In this document: piece after piece, positions 9,799-19,819 of the stretch
Numbering within the stretch: position 1 is the stretch's first letter
Layout of the letters: the number at the start of each line of letters is the position of its first letter
Origin: an uncultured Bacteroidales bacterium
GTDB lineage: Bacteria > Bacteroidota > Bacteroidia > Bacteroidales > Paludibacteraceae
Reading direction: 5' to 3'
Length of the DNA stretch: 39,509 nt
NCBI GenBank assembly: GCA_947167395.1
Contig: CAMVHW010000002.1
Coordinates: 1-39,509, forward strand
Notes under the pieces: generated by a model
What the model was told of the DNA's origin: nothing
The model's input: the letters and a program-made list of their open reading frames with translations, nothing else
Database searches by the model: none
Program-made: the position numbers and the translations under genes

Positions 9799-11156
9799 AG
9801 ATTTTTTATTCTCCATTCGTTGGGATAGAGGTTATTCATTCTTGTATCTATTTTTTTAGCGAATCCCAGAGGTGTATCTTCGTATGTAAGCAGTAATATA
9901 CCGTTAGGCATATTATCGGTTACCGGCAGTGGTTCAGAACGGAGATACGAGAGTGCTTGTTCGTAGTTAAGTTTATAATTGTAGAAGGCATCTTTTTTCA
10001 GTGCTTTTGACATACTGAGGCTATGTTGTGGAGCGATGCCTACTCTTTTTGCTTCTGCTATACCGAAACCTGTGGATATACAGGTAAGTTTTTGGTTAAG
10101 GTAGTCTATCAGTTCTTTATGTTTGGCGGGGTAGGCAGTTATGAATCTATCGCTTTGTTTGAATGCCCAGTCTTGCGGAAAGAGGAGCCAATTTTGTATT
10201 TCTTGTTCAAATTCAACTTTTTTTGTGTGTATTTTTTTTGAGTCTTTTATCTTGAATGTTGCGGATGAATCGTTATTTTTTTGAAGTACGCATATATATA
10301 GTCCTTCTCCTTTTGTTTTATGCGGGTAGAAGTGGTATCCCGGGAAGCCTTCTGTTATGCCCCAATCGTCTTCATAGTTAAGTGGTAGAATGTCTGCGCC
10401 GAGGCATTCTTCTATCCAAAGGACATTATTTTCGTTTTCTTCGCGGTTGAATGTGCAAGTGGAGTAGATAAGTATTCCTTCGGGTTTGAGTGCGTCCCAT
10501 ACGTCCATTATTATTTTTCTTTGTCTTTCGGCGCACATTTTCACGTTCCTGCGACTCCATTGGTTGCGTGCTTCTTTATCTTTGCGGAACATTCCTTCGC
10601 CGGAACAGGGTGCGTCTATGAGTATGCAATCGAATAGTGAGGGGCAGTGTTCGCTGAATTGAGAGGATTGGTTATGTGTAACTATGGTATTTCCGTTACC
10701 CCATTTTTGTATGTTTTCTGATAGTGCGAATACTCTTTGTCTGACTACTTCGTTACTTATCAGCAGACCTTGATTGCCAATGAATTGGCTTATGAGTGTG
10801 GATTTACCTCCCGGAGCGGCACATAGGTCAAGTATAATGCTATTTTTAGGGACATACTGATTGAGTGCTTGTTGCAGGAACATACTACTTGCTTCTTGTA
10901 CGTAGTATGCGCCGCAGTGGAAGAAAGGGTCAAGTGTGAAAGATGGTCTTTCGCTCAGGTAGTATCCTTCCAAGTGCCAAGGTACTTCGTCTATGTCGCA
11001 ATCAAAGGTGAGTGTATTGACTTTGTCATTGAGTCGAATGGAGGTGGTAGGTGTTTCTTCCAAGGCTCTGAACAGCAATTCGGCTTCCGAACCGAGTTGT
11101 TGGTGCATATCCTCGATGAAGTCAATAGGTAGGACGGAGTTGGTATTTTTTATCAT
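9795..11156 (-). CDS. RsmF/NSUN-type rRNA (cytosine-C5) methyltransferase
   Basis: ILDLCAAPGGKSTLISQ, CILIDAPCSGEGMFRKD, ILIYSTCTFNREENE. Confidence 0.92.
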   Translation of the reverse strand: MIKNTNSVLPIDFIEDMHQQLGSEAELLFRALEETPTTSIRLNDKVNTLTFDCDIDEVPWHLEGYYLSERPSFTLDPFFHCGAYYVQEASSMFLQQALNQYVPKNSIILDLCAAPGGKSTLISQFIGNQGLLISNEVVRQRVFALSENIQKWGNGNTIVTHNQSSQFSEHCPSLFDCILIDAPCSGEGMFRKDKEARNQWSRRNVKMCAERQRKIIMDVWDALKPEGILIYSTCTFNREENENNVLWIEECLGADILPLNYEDDWGITEGFPGYHFYPHKTKGEGLYICVLQKNNDSSATFKIKDSKKIHTKKVEFEQEIQNWLLFPQDWAFKQSDRFITAYPAKHKELIDYLNQKLTCISTGFGIAEAKRVGIAPQHSLSMSKALKKDAFYNYKLNYEQALSYLRSEPLPVTDNMPNGILLLTYEDTPLGFAKKIDTRMNNLYPNEWRIKNL

Positions 11157-12022
11157 TGATGTATATATTTACGTGTAAAACAGTCGATTGTGTTCTCCAT
11201 TAGTGAGCATATTGTGAGTGGTCCCACACCTCCCGGAACAGGTGTTATCATATCACATTTGTCTTTAACGGCTTCTGTATCAATATCTCCGCACATTTTT
11301 CCTGTTTGAGGGTCAGCATTGATACCAACGTCAATGATGGTGGAGTGGGGTGATACCATATCTGCTGTTATGTATTTAGGTTTGCCGATAGCAGCAACAA
11401 TGATGTCTGCTTGTTGTAGTAATTGCGGGAGGTTATGTGTGTGGCTATGCGCTATGGTGATAGTGGCATTTTCGTTCATAATCAGTTTGCTAACAGGCAG
11501 TCCAACTATATTACTTCTGCCTATTACAACCACCTTCTTTCCGTCTAATTCGGTGTTTGTTTCTTTGAGTATTCGCATGACGCTTCTCGGAGTGCAAGGA
11601 ACGCAGAATTGTGTGTAGTCGTTTTTACGGCTTTTCCATAGTTTTGCCACATTGGCATCTGTTATCCCGTCCACATCTTTTTCAGGGTTAAGCGATTGTA
11701 TTACATGTTGTTGGTTAATATGTTTTGGTAGCGGCATTTGGATAAGAATGCCGTCTATGTTGTCGTTTGTGTTAAGTTGTTGAACAGTTGTGATAACTTG
11801 TTCTTCCGTACTATTTTCGTCCATACGAATTACTTGGCAGGTTAAGCCTGCTTTTATTGCATTTTTCTCGCATGAAGCGACATATCGTTGACTTCCGTAA
11901 TCGTTACCGACAATAAGTACGCACAGGCAAGGTGTTCTGCCGTATAAATGCTTGTATTCATCGCTCTTTTTTGCGAGCGATGAGAGTAGTGATTCGGCTG
12001 ATTTTTTTCCGTCAAAAAGCAT
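11153..12022 (-). CDS. folD: Bifunctional methylenetetrahydrofolate dehydrogenase/cyclohydrolase FolD
   Basis: ILIQMPLPKHI, PCTPRSVMRIL, VVVIGRSNIVGLPVSKLI, VPGGVGPLTI; 4-bp ATGA overlap with the following methyltransferase gene. Confidence 0.97.
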   Translation of the reverse strand: MLFDGKKSAESLLSSLAKKSDEYKHLYGRTPCLCVLIVGNDYGSQRYVASCEKNAIKAGLTCQVIRMDENSTEEQVITTVQQLNTNDNIDGILIQMPLPKHINQQHVIQSLNPEKDVDGITDANVAKLWKSRKNDYTQFCVPCTPRSVMRILKETNTELDGKKVVVIGRSNIVGLPVSKLIMNENATITIAHSHTHNLPQLLQQADIIVAAIGKPKYITADMVSPHSTIIDVGINADPQTGKMCGDIDTEAVKDKCDMITPVPGGVGPLTICSLMENTIDCFTRKYIHQ

Positions 12023-12130
12023 AATGAAGAGGTGTTAACAAGATAACTATGGATAAAGCCCACAAAATTAGAGTATTTTATTGAAGTTCAAAATTAGAGT
12101 TCTAAAAAATGATGTATTTTTGTCGCCGTT

Positions 12131-13381
12131 ATGAGAAAAAATATATTTTTATTATTGCTGTCGTTTTCTATGGCAGTAAGTTCTGTTTATCAGGTCTTTT
12201 CGGCTGTTTCTATCGTTTCGTATCGTAATATCCCTTACGCTAATGCCGAGCGTTTCCGGGAATCGGTGCTTATTGATTCATTTGCTCCCGAACAAGATCA
12301 CACAAAGCGCGGTCCTATGTGTCCGCAGTATCTTACGCAAGAAGGATTAGATAAATGGGGGCGTTTTGACCTCAACGAGATGACAGAATCCGAAGATTGT
12401 CTTTGTCTGACGGTACATACGCCTCGTAGTTGGCAGCGCGAGAACAACCTTCTTCCCTCCGACTCCTTACTGCCCGTGCTGGTACATATACACGGCGGTT
12501 CGTACAACAGCGGCAGCGGCGAAACATCCATTAACGACTTGGGCGACATAGCGGCACAAGAGAATATAGTTACCGTTACTATCAGTTATCGCCTTGGCGT
12601 GTTCGGTTTTGCCTACCGCCCCGACATAGGTTGTGTCAATTTGGGTCTGCACGACCAGATGAACGCCCTTCGTTGGGTAAGCAGGCATATAAGTGAGTTT
12701 GGAGGTAATCCCAAACAGATAACTTTATCGGGTCAGTCTGCCGGTGCGCAATCGGTGGTCTATCTGCTTGCTGAGATGGACGAGCCTTTGGTGCGATATG
12801 CGGCTGTTTTCTCTGCTCCTATGGGTATGACTCGTAGTGCAGGTGAAGGTAAACGTTTCTGGCGTGAATTGACTGAACGTTTTCTTAAAGGTATAGATCC
12901 GCAAACTTGCTCTGCCGATACTCTCCGTAAAGCACAGACTGCGTACGAGCAGACACAACCTATTCCAATTATGATTTTTGCTCCCACCGGATTAAAGCAG
13001 ATGCCCAAATACCTCAAGTACCATCCCGAAAAAGTGCTGGTTTGCACGCAGAAAGACGATGGGGCGGTATTCGGTCCGAAATGGTTGAACGGCTTTATAA
13101 CCCATCATGTGTTCACCAACACTTCTCGTCAGTATGTCAGTTATTTACACAAACAGGGGATTGATGCGCTGTTTTATGAGTTCGATTGGGTGCCTCGTGG
13201 CAGTGAGAACGGAGCGACTCATTGTTGTGAGTTAATGCTTTTTGCAGGAGGGGCTTACAACTGGCTGCAAACTAATCTTACCGGATATGAACTGACCGAG
13301 GAGGAGTTCATACCTCTTCGGTCAGCCTTTATGCACCGTTTGGGTCAATTTGTCCGTACGGGTGAGTGGACGCAAGAATAG
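12131..13381 (+). CDS. Type-B carboxylesterase family protein, signal peptide
   Basis: SEDCLCLTVHTP, LPVLVHIHGGSYNSGSG, GNPKQITLSGQSAGAQS nucleophile elbow. Confidence 0.9.
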   Translation: MRKNIFLLLLSFSMAVSSVYQVFSAVSIVSYRNIPYANAERFRESVLIDSFAPEQDHTKRGPMCPQYLTQEGLDKWGRFDLNEMTESEDCLCLTVHTPRSWQRENNLLPSDSLLPVLVHIHGGSYNSGSGETSINDLGDIAAQENIVTVTISYRLGVFGFAYRPDIGCVNLGLHDQMNALRWVSRHISEFGGNPKQITLSGQSAGAQSVVYLLAEMDEPLVRYAAVFSAPMGMTRSAGEGKRFWRELTERFLKGIDPQTCSADTLRKAQTAYEQTQPIPIMIFAPTGLKQMPKYLKYHPEKVLVCTQKDDGAVFGPKWLNGFITHHVFTNTSRQYVSYLHKQGIDALFYEFDWVPRGSENGATHCCELMLFAGGAYNWLQTNLTGYELTEEEFIPLRSAFMHRLGQFVRTGEWTQE

Positions 13382-13390
13382 TATGCTGTT

Positions 13391-14617
13391 TCAGCAGGGT
13401 TGTCCCGACAGCAAGTGAAGTTTTATCCACGGCGTTTGGTACTGGTACGGTATCATCGTGAGTGAGGGCAGCGGGCGGGTGATAATCAGGTTGGCGCGTT
13501 TGCCGACCGTGATTGAACCGACTTCATCGCTTGCGCCCATAGCATACGCCGCATTGATAGTAACGGCATTGAGTGCCTGTACGGGCGTGAGACGCATACG
13601 AATACAGCCCATCGCCCATACGAAACGCATATCGCCGTTGGGACTGGAACCCGGGTTGTAGTCCGAAGCCAATGCCACACCTAATCCTGCATTGATAAAC
13701 TCTTTGGCGCGTCCGTACGGCAAACCGAGGAAGAATGACGAGCCGGGCAGCATAGTAGGCATCGTGTCCGTTCCTTTCAGGCAGGCTATCTCCGCATCGG
13801 TCGTTTTCTCCAAGTGATCCACACTCAACGCATGGTGCTTTACTCCGACCTGTACGCCTCCGCTCACGGCTAATTCGTTGGCGTGAATCTTCGCTCGTAA
13901 GCCGTATTTCGTACCTGCAGTAAGGATACGGTCGGTATCTTCCACCGTAAAGAACCCTTCGTCGCAGAACACGTCCACAAAATCCGCCAAGCCCTCTTGT
14001 GCCACGGCGGGAATCATCTCATTGCAAACGAGTTGCACATACTCCTCGTGTCTGTAGTCGCGTCCTATGGCGTGTGCGCCGAGGAAAGTGGCTTTTACCA
14101 AAGCGGGTGTGTTTTCCCGTATGCGGCGTATGACGCGCAGCATCTTCAACTCGTCCTCTGTGCGCAGTCCGTAGCCGCTCTTGATCTCTATGGCTCCCGT
14201 TCCTTTGTCTGTCATCTCACGGACGCGCTCCATCGACTGACGGTAGAGTTCGTCATCGCTTGTGCTGTGCAGCAGGTCGGCGGAGTTGAGTATACCTCCG
14301 CCGCGATGGGCTATCTCTTCGTAACTCAAGCCGTTGATCTTATCAAGGAACTCGCCGCTGCGGTTGCCGGCATAGACGATATGGGTGTGCGAGTCGCAGA
14401 AAGAGGGCAATAGCATACCCCCTTCTGCGTCTATGTATCGGTCGGCATCGGCGGGCATATCTTCCCTTTTGCCAAATGCGGCTATTCGTCCGTCCTCAAT
14501 AAGCAGGTAGGCATCGTCTAATGTGCCTGTCTCGTTCATCTCTGCCCCTTGTTTGCGCAATACACCTTGTGGCAAGATACCTACTATGGTGCTGATGTTC
14601 TTAATACAGGTCTTCAC
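13391..14617 (-). CDS. hutI: Imidazolonepropionase
   Basis: LLPSFCDSHTHIVYAGNRSGEF, KSGYGL, LASDYNPGSSP. Confidence 0.96.
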   Translation of the reverse strand: MKTCIKNISTIVGILPQGVLRKQGAEMNETGTLDDAYLLIEDGRIAAFGKREDMPADADRYIDAEGGMLLPSFCDSHTHIVYAGNRSGEFLDKINGLSYEEIAHRGGGILNSADLLHSTSDDELYRQSMERVREMTDKGTGAIEIKSGYGLRTEDELKMLRVIRRIRENTPALVKATFLGAHAIGRDYRHEEYVQLVCNEMIPAVAQEGLADFVDVFCDEGFFTVEDTDRILTAGTKYGLRAKIHANELAVSGGVQVGVKHHALSVDHLEKTTDAEIACLKGTDTMPTMLPGSSFFLGLPYGRAKEFINAGLGVALASDYNPGSSPNGDMRFVWAMGCIRMRLTPVQALNAVTINAAYAMGASDEVGSITVGKRANLIITRPLPSLTMIPYQYQTPWIKLHLLSGQPC

Positions 14618-16085
14618 GGCGTATGAATTTTTTGCTTTCCACCATCAGCGGGTGCATATATGTGTCAGTGTAGATGAAAGGCACCACTTTGCGGTATTCG
14701 GAAATAATCTTCTCCAAATGCGGTGAGGATTTGGCAGGGCGGCGGAACTCCAATGCCTGTACGGCGTTCATCAGTTCGATACCCAGCACCGTTTCCGTGT
14801 TTTCAACCACGCGCACGAGTTTGGTGGCTGCATTGGAACCCATTGACACATGGTCTTCCTGCCCTTGCGACGAAGGAATACTATCGCAGGACGCAGGCCA
14901 ACAGAGTCCTTTGTTTTGGCTAACGATGCTCGCGGCGGTGTATTGCGGAATCATAAAACCGCTGTTCAGTCCGGGCTTGGCAACGAGGAACGAGGGCAGT
15001 CCGCGCTGTCCGGAAATAAGTTTGTAGATACGCCGCTCGGAGATACTTGCCAACTCGTTGAGGGCGATGGCAAGCATATCCATCGGCAAAGCAATCGGCT
15101 CGCCGTGGAAATTGCCGGCGGATATGATCATATCCTCATCGGGGAAAACATTGGGGTTGTCGGTGGCTGAGTTGATTTCGTTCTCGATAGCACTGCGCAC
15201 GTAGGCTATGCTGTCTTTGGCAGCCCCGTGTACTTGCGGAATGCAGCGGAATGAGTACGGGTCTTGTACGTGTTCTTTCTTGCGAATAATCAGTTCGCTG
15301 CCTTCCAATAGTTGGCGGAAACGGTCGGCGGTGAGCAGTTGACCTTTCTGTCGGCGCAGTTGGTGGCTATGGGGGTAGAAAGGTTCGATGCGTCCGTCGT
15401 AGGCTTCGAGTGAGAGAGCCCCAATCATATCAGCCCATTGGCTCAGACGTTCCGCCTGAATGAGCGACCAAACGGCATGTGCGGACATGAACTGTGTACC
15501 GTTGAGCAGAGCCAGTCCTTCTTTCGACTGCAAGCGAATCGGCTCCCAACCCATCTCTTGCCATACGTCGGCGGCTTGGCGGCGTTCGCCTTTGTAATAC
15601 ACTTCGCCCATGCCGATAAGCGGCAGCGATAAGTGTGCCAACGGAGCAAGGTCGCCCGATGCACCGAGTGAGCCTTGCTGATAGACTACGGGCAAGATGT
15701 CGTGGTTGAACATATCGATAAGTCGTTGCACGGTGATGAGTTGCGAACCCGAATGACCGTAACTGAGCGACTGCGCCTTCAAGAGCAACATAATCTTGAC
15801 TATTTCGGGTCTTACCTCATCGCCCATACCGCAAGCGTGCGACATAACGAGGTTGTGCTGCAATTGGCTCAATTCGTCTTCAGGAATAGTGATGTTACAT
15901 AGCGAACCGAATCCGGTGGTGATACCATAGACGGGACGACCGATGTCGCCCATCTTGCTGTCGAGGTACTTACGGCATTTCTCGATGGCGGCAATCGCCT
16001 CTTCGCCGAGTTGCAACTGTTCGTGCTTGTCTAAAATCTCCTTGACGCGATCCAACGTCAGGATGTCGTGCGAGATGATGTGCAT
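14601..16085 (-). CDS. hutH: Histidine ammonia-lyase
   Basis: YGITTGFGSL, GSLGASGDLAPLAHLSLPLIG (ASG MIO motif), QDPYSFRCIPQVHGA; 17-bp overlap with hutI. Confidence 0.96.
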   Translation of the reverse strand: MHIISHDILTLDRVKEILDKHEQLQLGEEAIAAIEKCRKYLDSKMGDIGRPVYGITTGFGSLCNITIPEDELSQLQHNLVMSHACGMGDEVRPEIVKIMLLLKAQSLSYGHSGSQLITVQRLIDMFNHDILPVVYQQGSLGASGDLAPLAHLSLPLIGMGEVYYKGERRQAADVWQEMGWEPIRLQSKEGLALLNGTQFMSAHAVWSLIQAERLSQWADMIGALSLEAYDGRIEPFYPHSHQLRRQKGQLLTADRFRQLLEGSELIIRKKEHVQDPYSFRCIPQVHGAAKDSIAYVRSAIENEINSATDNPNVFPDEDMIISAGNFHGEPIALPMDMLAIALNELASISERRIYKLISGQRGLPSFLVAKPGLNSGFMIPQYTAASIVSQNKGLCWPASCDSIPSSQGQEDHVSMGSNAATKLVRVVENTETVLGIELMNAVQALEFRRPAKSSPHLEKIISEYRKVVPFIYTDTYMHPLMVESKKFIRREDLY

Positions 16086-16122
16086 AGTTCTTATCTGTTT
16101 TATAATTAGTAAATTATATCAT

Positions 16123-16989
16123 TTATTTTTTGCCCTTTGAAGTATCCGTCGGTTCCTTGGCTTCGCCTTCTTCGATGGGGCGGATATAGTCTGAAGCGCG
16201 TTGGGAAGAAATGACGCTACGTCCTAATTGCCGTTCCAAGTCTTCGCGTGCGTTTCTTGCCACCTTACCTCCTGCTTTGGCTGCCTGTCGGCTCTCGTCC
16301 ATACCCTTTGGATTACGCTGACGGGACAGCTCGGTGGTCGCCACTTCGGCAAGGGTGTTGAGTGCCAACTCCACATTGGTCATATTATCGCGCAAGTTCT
16401 CTTTGGTCAGTCCCTTGTGGCGTTTGTATTCGCCGGTGGTCATTCCGCTCCAAGCCTGCGTCAGCACATTGGTCAGTATAGCAAAGTCTTTCTGCTCCGT
16501 GATACCCGAACGCTGCCATTCGTCGGTCAGTTCCTTGCGCATCTCAATGGAACGCATACGTTCGTTAATCCACTTGTCCGAATAGCCTTGTCGGCGGTAA
16601 TCCTCCACTGCCATTTGGAATGTCTGTTCGGGGTCTATCATCTGGTCTATCCGTTGTGCGCCGATAGTGGTGAGCCACTGTTTGATAGGTTCAGCCTTTT
16701 TGCTCGGTATGGACTGAATAATGCGGAAAATGCCCTCTAAATCAGCAATATCCGTCATTCGTTTCTTTCCGTCAATAGCAGGTAGTTTCAAACCGTGACA
16801 ATTTGTCACGGTTTCATTTCCTTCTTCTTTAAGACGTTGTTTCAACTTCCTCCAATAGGCAGATGCATCAACACTTTCAGTTAGCACTTGTACTACATCT
16901 ACCACAGAGAAATAGTACTTTTCTTCTTCCGCATTCCATACGCTGCGAATTTTCTTACCTTCAAATAGTTGGATAGCGAAATTTTCCAT
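16123..16989 (-). CDS. Bro-N domain / DinD-like (phage antirepressor type) protein
   Basis: IRSVWNAEEEKYYFSVVDVVQVLTES...YWRKLKQRLKEEG Bro-N; GEYKRHKGLTKENLRDNMTNVELALNTLAE DinD-like C-terminal region. Confidence 0.85.
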   Translation of the reverse strand: MENFAIQLFEGKKIRSVWNAEEEKYYFSVVDVVQVLTESVDASAYWRKLKQRLKEEGNETVTNCHGLKLPAIDGKKRMTDIADLEGIFRIIQSIPSKKAEPIKQWLTTIGAQRIDQMIDPEQTFQMAVEDYRRQGYSDKWINERMRSIEMRKELTDEWQRSGITEQKDFAILTNVLTQAWSGMTTGEYKRHKGLTKENLRDNMTNVELALNTLAEVATTELSRQRNPKGMDESRQAAKAGGKVARNAREDLERQLGRSVISSQRASDYIRPIEEGEAKEPTDTSKGKK

Positions 16990-17054
16990 ATTGATATTCT
17001 TTTCTTATTTTCTTTTTGAACATTATGCCCGCAATGCCTGCTTCGTAGTGAGGG

Positions 17055-17687
17055 TTAAAGTTCTTTTACTATTTTGGTCAGTATCTTGACTGCGTGGTCG
17101 TTACAACGGTGTCCGAACTTATCTGACCAAATAATTTCCCATCCTGCTTGCTCCAAGGCTTTGGCGTTGCGCTTACTGCCTTCGTGTCCTATCAGTTCGT
17201 CGTCGGAAGAGAATAGTCCGATGTTCCGTATTCCGGGAATGGGTTGTTTTTCTTTCTTGAAGGCGATAAACCGCTGAATCATCGGTTCGTCGATAATATA
17301 CTCTGTATCGCCGTTCTCTCTTTCTTGCAGGTAGGGGTGTTTGCCGTAGCCTCTTTGCCGCAGTGTACGCTCCATTTCGAGCGACGGGTTGACGGCTATT
17401 TTGGCGGCAGCGGGGTCATTCACATACAGGCAGAGCATACCGCCCATTGATGTGCCTACAATGAGTGCGGGCTGAAAAGCATCAGTCCATTCGTTGAGGA
17501 TAGTGAGTGATTCGTAGGGGTCGTGCGTTATCTCCGGTGCGAGCCATTCATATTCGGGTATAGAGCGCGCCAATGAGGCTCTTGTACCAGACTTGGGTGA
17601 TGACGCAAAACCGTGGATATAAAGGGCATACGGTCGCTGCTTTGGTTCCCAATCCCAATTCTGCTTTGAAGGGTCAGTCTTTAGCAT
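17055..17687 (-). CDS. YqiA/YcfP-like alpha/beta fold hydrolase
   Basis: YIHGFASSPKSG, ALIVGTSMGGMLC nucleophile elbow, DKFGHRCND catalytic His. Confidence 0.85.
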   Translation of the reverse strand: MLKTDPSKQNWDWEPKQRPYALYIHGFASSPKSGTRASLARSIPEYEWLAPEITHDPYESLTILNEWTDAFQPALIVGTSMGGMLCLYVNDPAAAKIAVNPSLEMERTLRQRGYGKHPYLQERENGDTEYIIDEPMIQRFIAFKKEKQPIPGIRNIGLFSSDDELIGHEGSKRNAKALEQAGWEIIWSDKFGHRCNDHAVKILTKIVKEL

Positions 17688-18104
17688 GGTATGATTTTTT
17701 CAGAGGATATAGTTTGCGCAATAGGTGGAGAACTCCGTATCATACGGAGGGTCAAGAAGATGAGTAAAGTGTTTGATTTCAGCGATTTCGGTTAGTTTTA
17801 CTAAACGCATGATAAAGACTCTTATAGTGGAAATGTTGCGATGCTTTTCATCCATTCATAGGCTTTGCGATGTCTTTCACGCTCTTCGTGCCATAGTTTT
17901 TGTCCTCCGTTGTAATTTTATGCCGCGAAGGTACGGCATATTACTTATATCTACTAATCGTTTTGCAAAATCTAAAGTATATTTGATATTTTTAACAAGA
18001 CATGCTGTTTTATGAAGTATAATTTCATATCCTGATGCGTATTACAATGGTCAAGAGGGATAATACTTCAGAGTTAACGCCTTAGGAAAGGTTGCTATAT
18101 ACGC

Positions 18105-18136
18105 AAAACAGAACATCTGTACTGATGTTCTGTTTT
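18105..18136. terminator. Bidirectional-looking inverted-repeat terminator
   Basis: AAAACAGAACATC-TGTACT-GATGTTCTGTTTT, 13-bp perfect arms with flanking A/T tracts. Confidence 0.7.
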
Positions 18137-18387
18137 TGCGTTTGTTGTTTGTCAGGTGCTGCTGCAATGTCAAGACGGTCAATTATCTCGTCCGAGAAAA
18201 AGTTGTTGTCATCGTCAACCGTTTCTAATTTCTGTGTCTCTTGGCGGAGATTGTCGATAAACTGCTCGATTTGCTTTTTTCTCCCAACAATAGGAGCGTT
18301 GATTAGGCAGGAACTTTGAAATGTACATTCCTTGACGCGAACAAGGTTCTTATGTTTGATAATTCCATAGTGTTACGTTTTTTTTAT

Positions 18388-18705
18388 TTATTCATAACGG
18401 CTACTTATTTTATCAAGATCTCTATCATAGGTATGTATTTGTCCGTTCTTGCGGAAATTGATTGTTTCACCGACAGCTTTACGAAATTCACCCAAACTGC
18501 TCTCATAATTAGAAGCAATTTTTGTCAGATCTTCATCATAAACATAGTATTGTTGGTTTTTGCGGAACACGAGGAAAGTACCTGTGAATCCCATTAACTC
18601 TCCAAGCGAGCTAAAATAATTACTACTAATTTTTTTATTGTATTCATCTAATACAACATACTGCTGGTTTTTTTCTATTACATCTGAAATCATAGTTGCA
18701 AGCAC
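18388..18705 (-). CDS. Small internally repetitive protein of unknown function
   Basis: ~37-aa units: NQQYVVLDEYNKKISSNYFSSLGELMGFTGTFLVFRK / NQQYYVYDEDLTKIASNYESSLGEFRKAVGETINFRK / NGQIHTYDRDLDKISSRYE. Confidence 0.65.
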   Translation of the reverse strand: MLATMISDVIEKNQQYVVLDEYNKKISSNYFSSLGELMGFTGTFLVFRKNQQYYVYDEDLTKIASNYESSLGEFRKAVGETINFRKNGQIHTYDRDLDKISSRYE

Positions 18706-18743
18706 TGATAGGTATCGTGCGCACCTTCAAGTTAAACGGATAT

Positions 18744-19814
18744 TTATTTTAACGGGTATGTTTTGTCCCGATAGCTTTTTATATCGTTGAGCAATTCTAT
18801 CATCGTTTGGGCAATCTCTTCATCTGATATGCCGATATCAAAATTAGCATAAATCAACCTTCCCTGCTTATTCGATGGATACGGTTTTAATTCTTTATCA
18901 GGCCATATCTCTTTTGCTATCTTTTGGATTTTTTCTAAATTGTTGTTGCGTAAAAATATATTTACGCAGTAGTTTTTATTATCGCTATCAGGGAAAAGAT
19001 CAATAGCTATCTGATTCTTGGAAGTGATATAGCTCTTTGTTGTAGGATCAATGTCGGTATAATATTCGTGTACGAGACACGTGCTATTCCATATCCATTG
19101 CTTAGCCCCGTTCTTCGGAATCATTGCTTCCAGTAGTCTGGCTCTATCTATAAAATTCAACGGGCGGGGCTTCTTTTTCATTTCTTCTATAAGAGTTTCA
19201 CGCTTTATTTTATCATTATCTACAATTAGTTCCACAGGGCGGAGAATATTGCGGAAATTGTCAAGTGTGTTACTGCGTGATTCTTCTACTATATCATTTT
19301 CTTTGCCGTATAATTCTTTATAGAATATGTCGGCAATATTGAATAGTTGCTCAAGCATTTCACCGTTTTTATTTTCCTTTTGTTTGATGCCCGCAATGAT
19401 ATTGCTTACCTGTTTGCTAATTGTGTTTATGGATTCAGTAGACGTGTGCATTGCTAATTGTGCTACCTGGAACTCTAACATTATCTCCTCTTCTTTTGAA
19501 ATATCCATATCTTGCACCACTTGACACAGATTTTGCAGGAACTCATTGTAGATTCGCAATTTCTCCTCAAAGATTTTGGCATTCCGCTCTTTCTTTTCTT
19601 CGTTGGATGTTTGTCCCAAGAGCAAGAACATAGTGATAATCGCTGTTACAACAGCACCTGCCAATGCAGAGAGGATTTGAGCCGAAACACCTTCTTCCGG
19701 CCACGCTCCCGATAAAGTAGCAACGAAAATAAAAATGACAAGCAGAATCAGGCTGCCTGCCAACAAAGAGATAAACAATGTATTCCCTTTGAATAATTTT
19801 GATTTGTTTTCCAT
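18744..19814 (-). CDS. Two-TM membrane protein with cytosolic coiled-coil domain, unknown function
   Basis: Start trimmed to MENKSKLF; TM segments LFISLLAGSLILLVIFIFVATL and ILSALAGAVVTAIITMFLLLG; starts 5 bp after the exonuclease stop. Confidence 0.7.
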   Translation of the reverse strand: MENKSKLFKGNTLFISLLAGSLILLVIFIFVATLSGAWPEEGVSAQILSALAGAVVTAIITMFLLLGQTSNEEKKERNAKIFEEKLRIYNEFLQNLCQVVQDMDISKEEEIMLEFQVAQLAMHTSTESINTISKQVSNIIAGIKQKENKNGEMLEQLFNIADIFYKELYGKENDIVEESRSNTLDNFRNILRPVELIVDNDKIKRETLIEEMKKKPRPLNFIDRARLLEAMIPKNGAKQWIWNSTCLVHEYYTDIDPTTKSYITSKNQIAIDLFPDSDNKNYCVNIFLRNNNLEKIQKIAKEIWPDKELKPYPSNKQGRLIYANFDIGISDEEIAQTMIELLNDIKSYRDKTYPLK

Positions 19815-19819
19815 TATTA

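Noticed and set aside
13391-16085. hutI/hutH as an unusual gene pair
   Set aside because: Overlapping hutH-hutI is an ordinary histidine-utilisation arrangement; only the compositional context is noted.
17760-17940. Possible small minus-strand ORF (NYNGGQKLWHEERERHRKAYEWMKSIATFPL)
   Set aside because: No suitable start codon before an upstream stop; at best a remnant of a phage-type gene.
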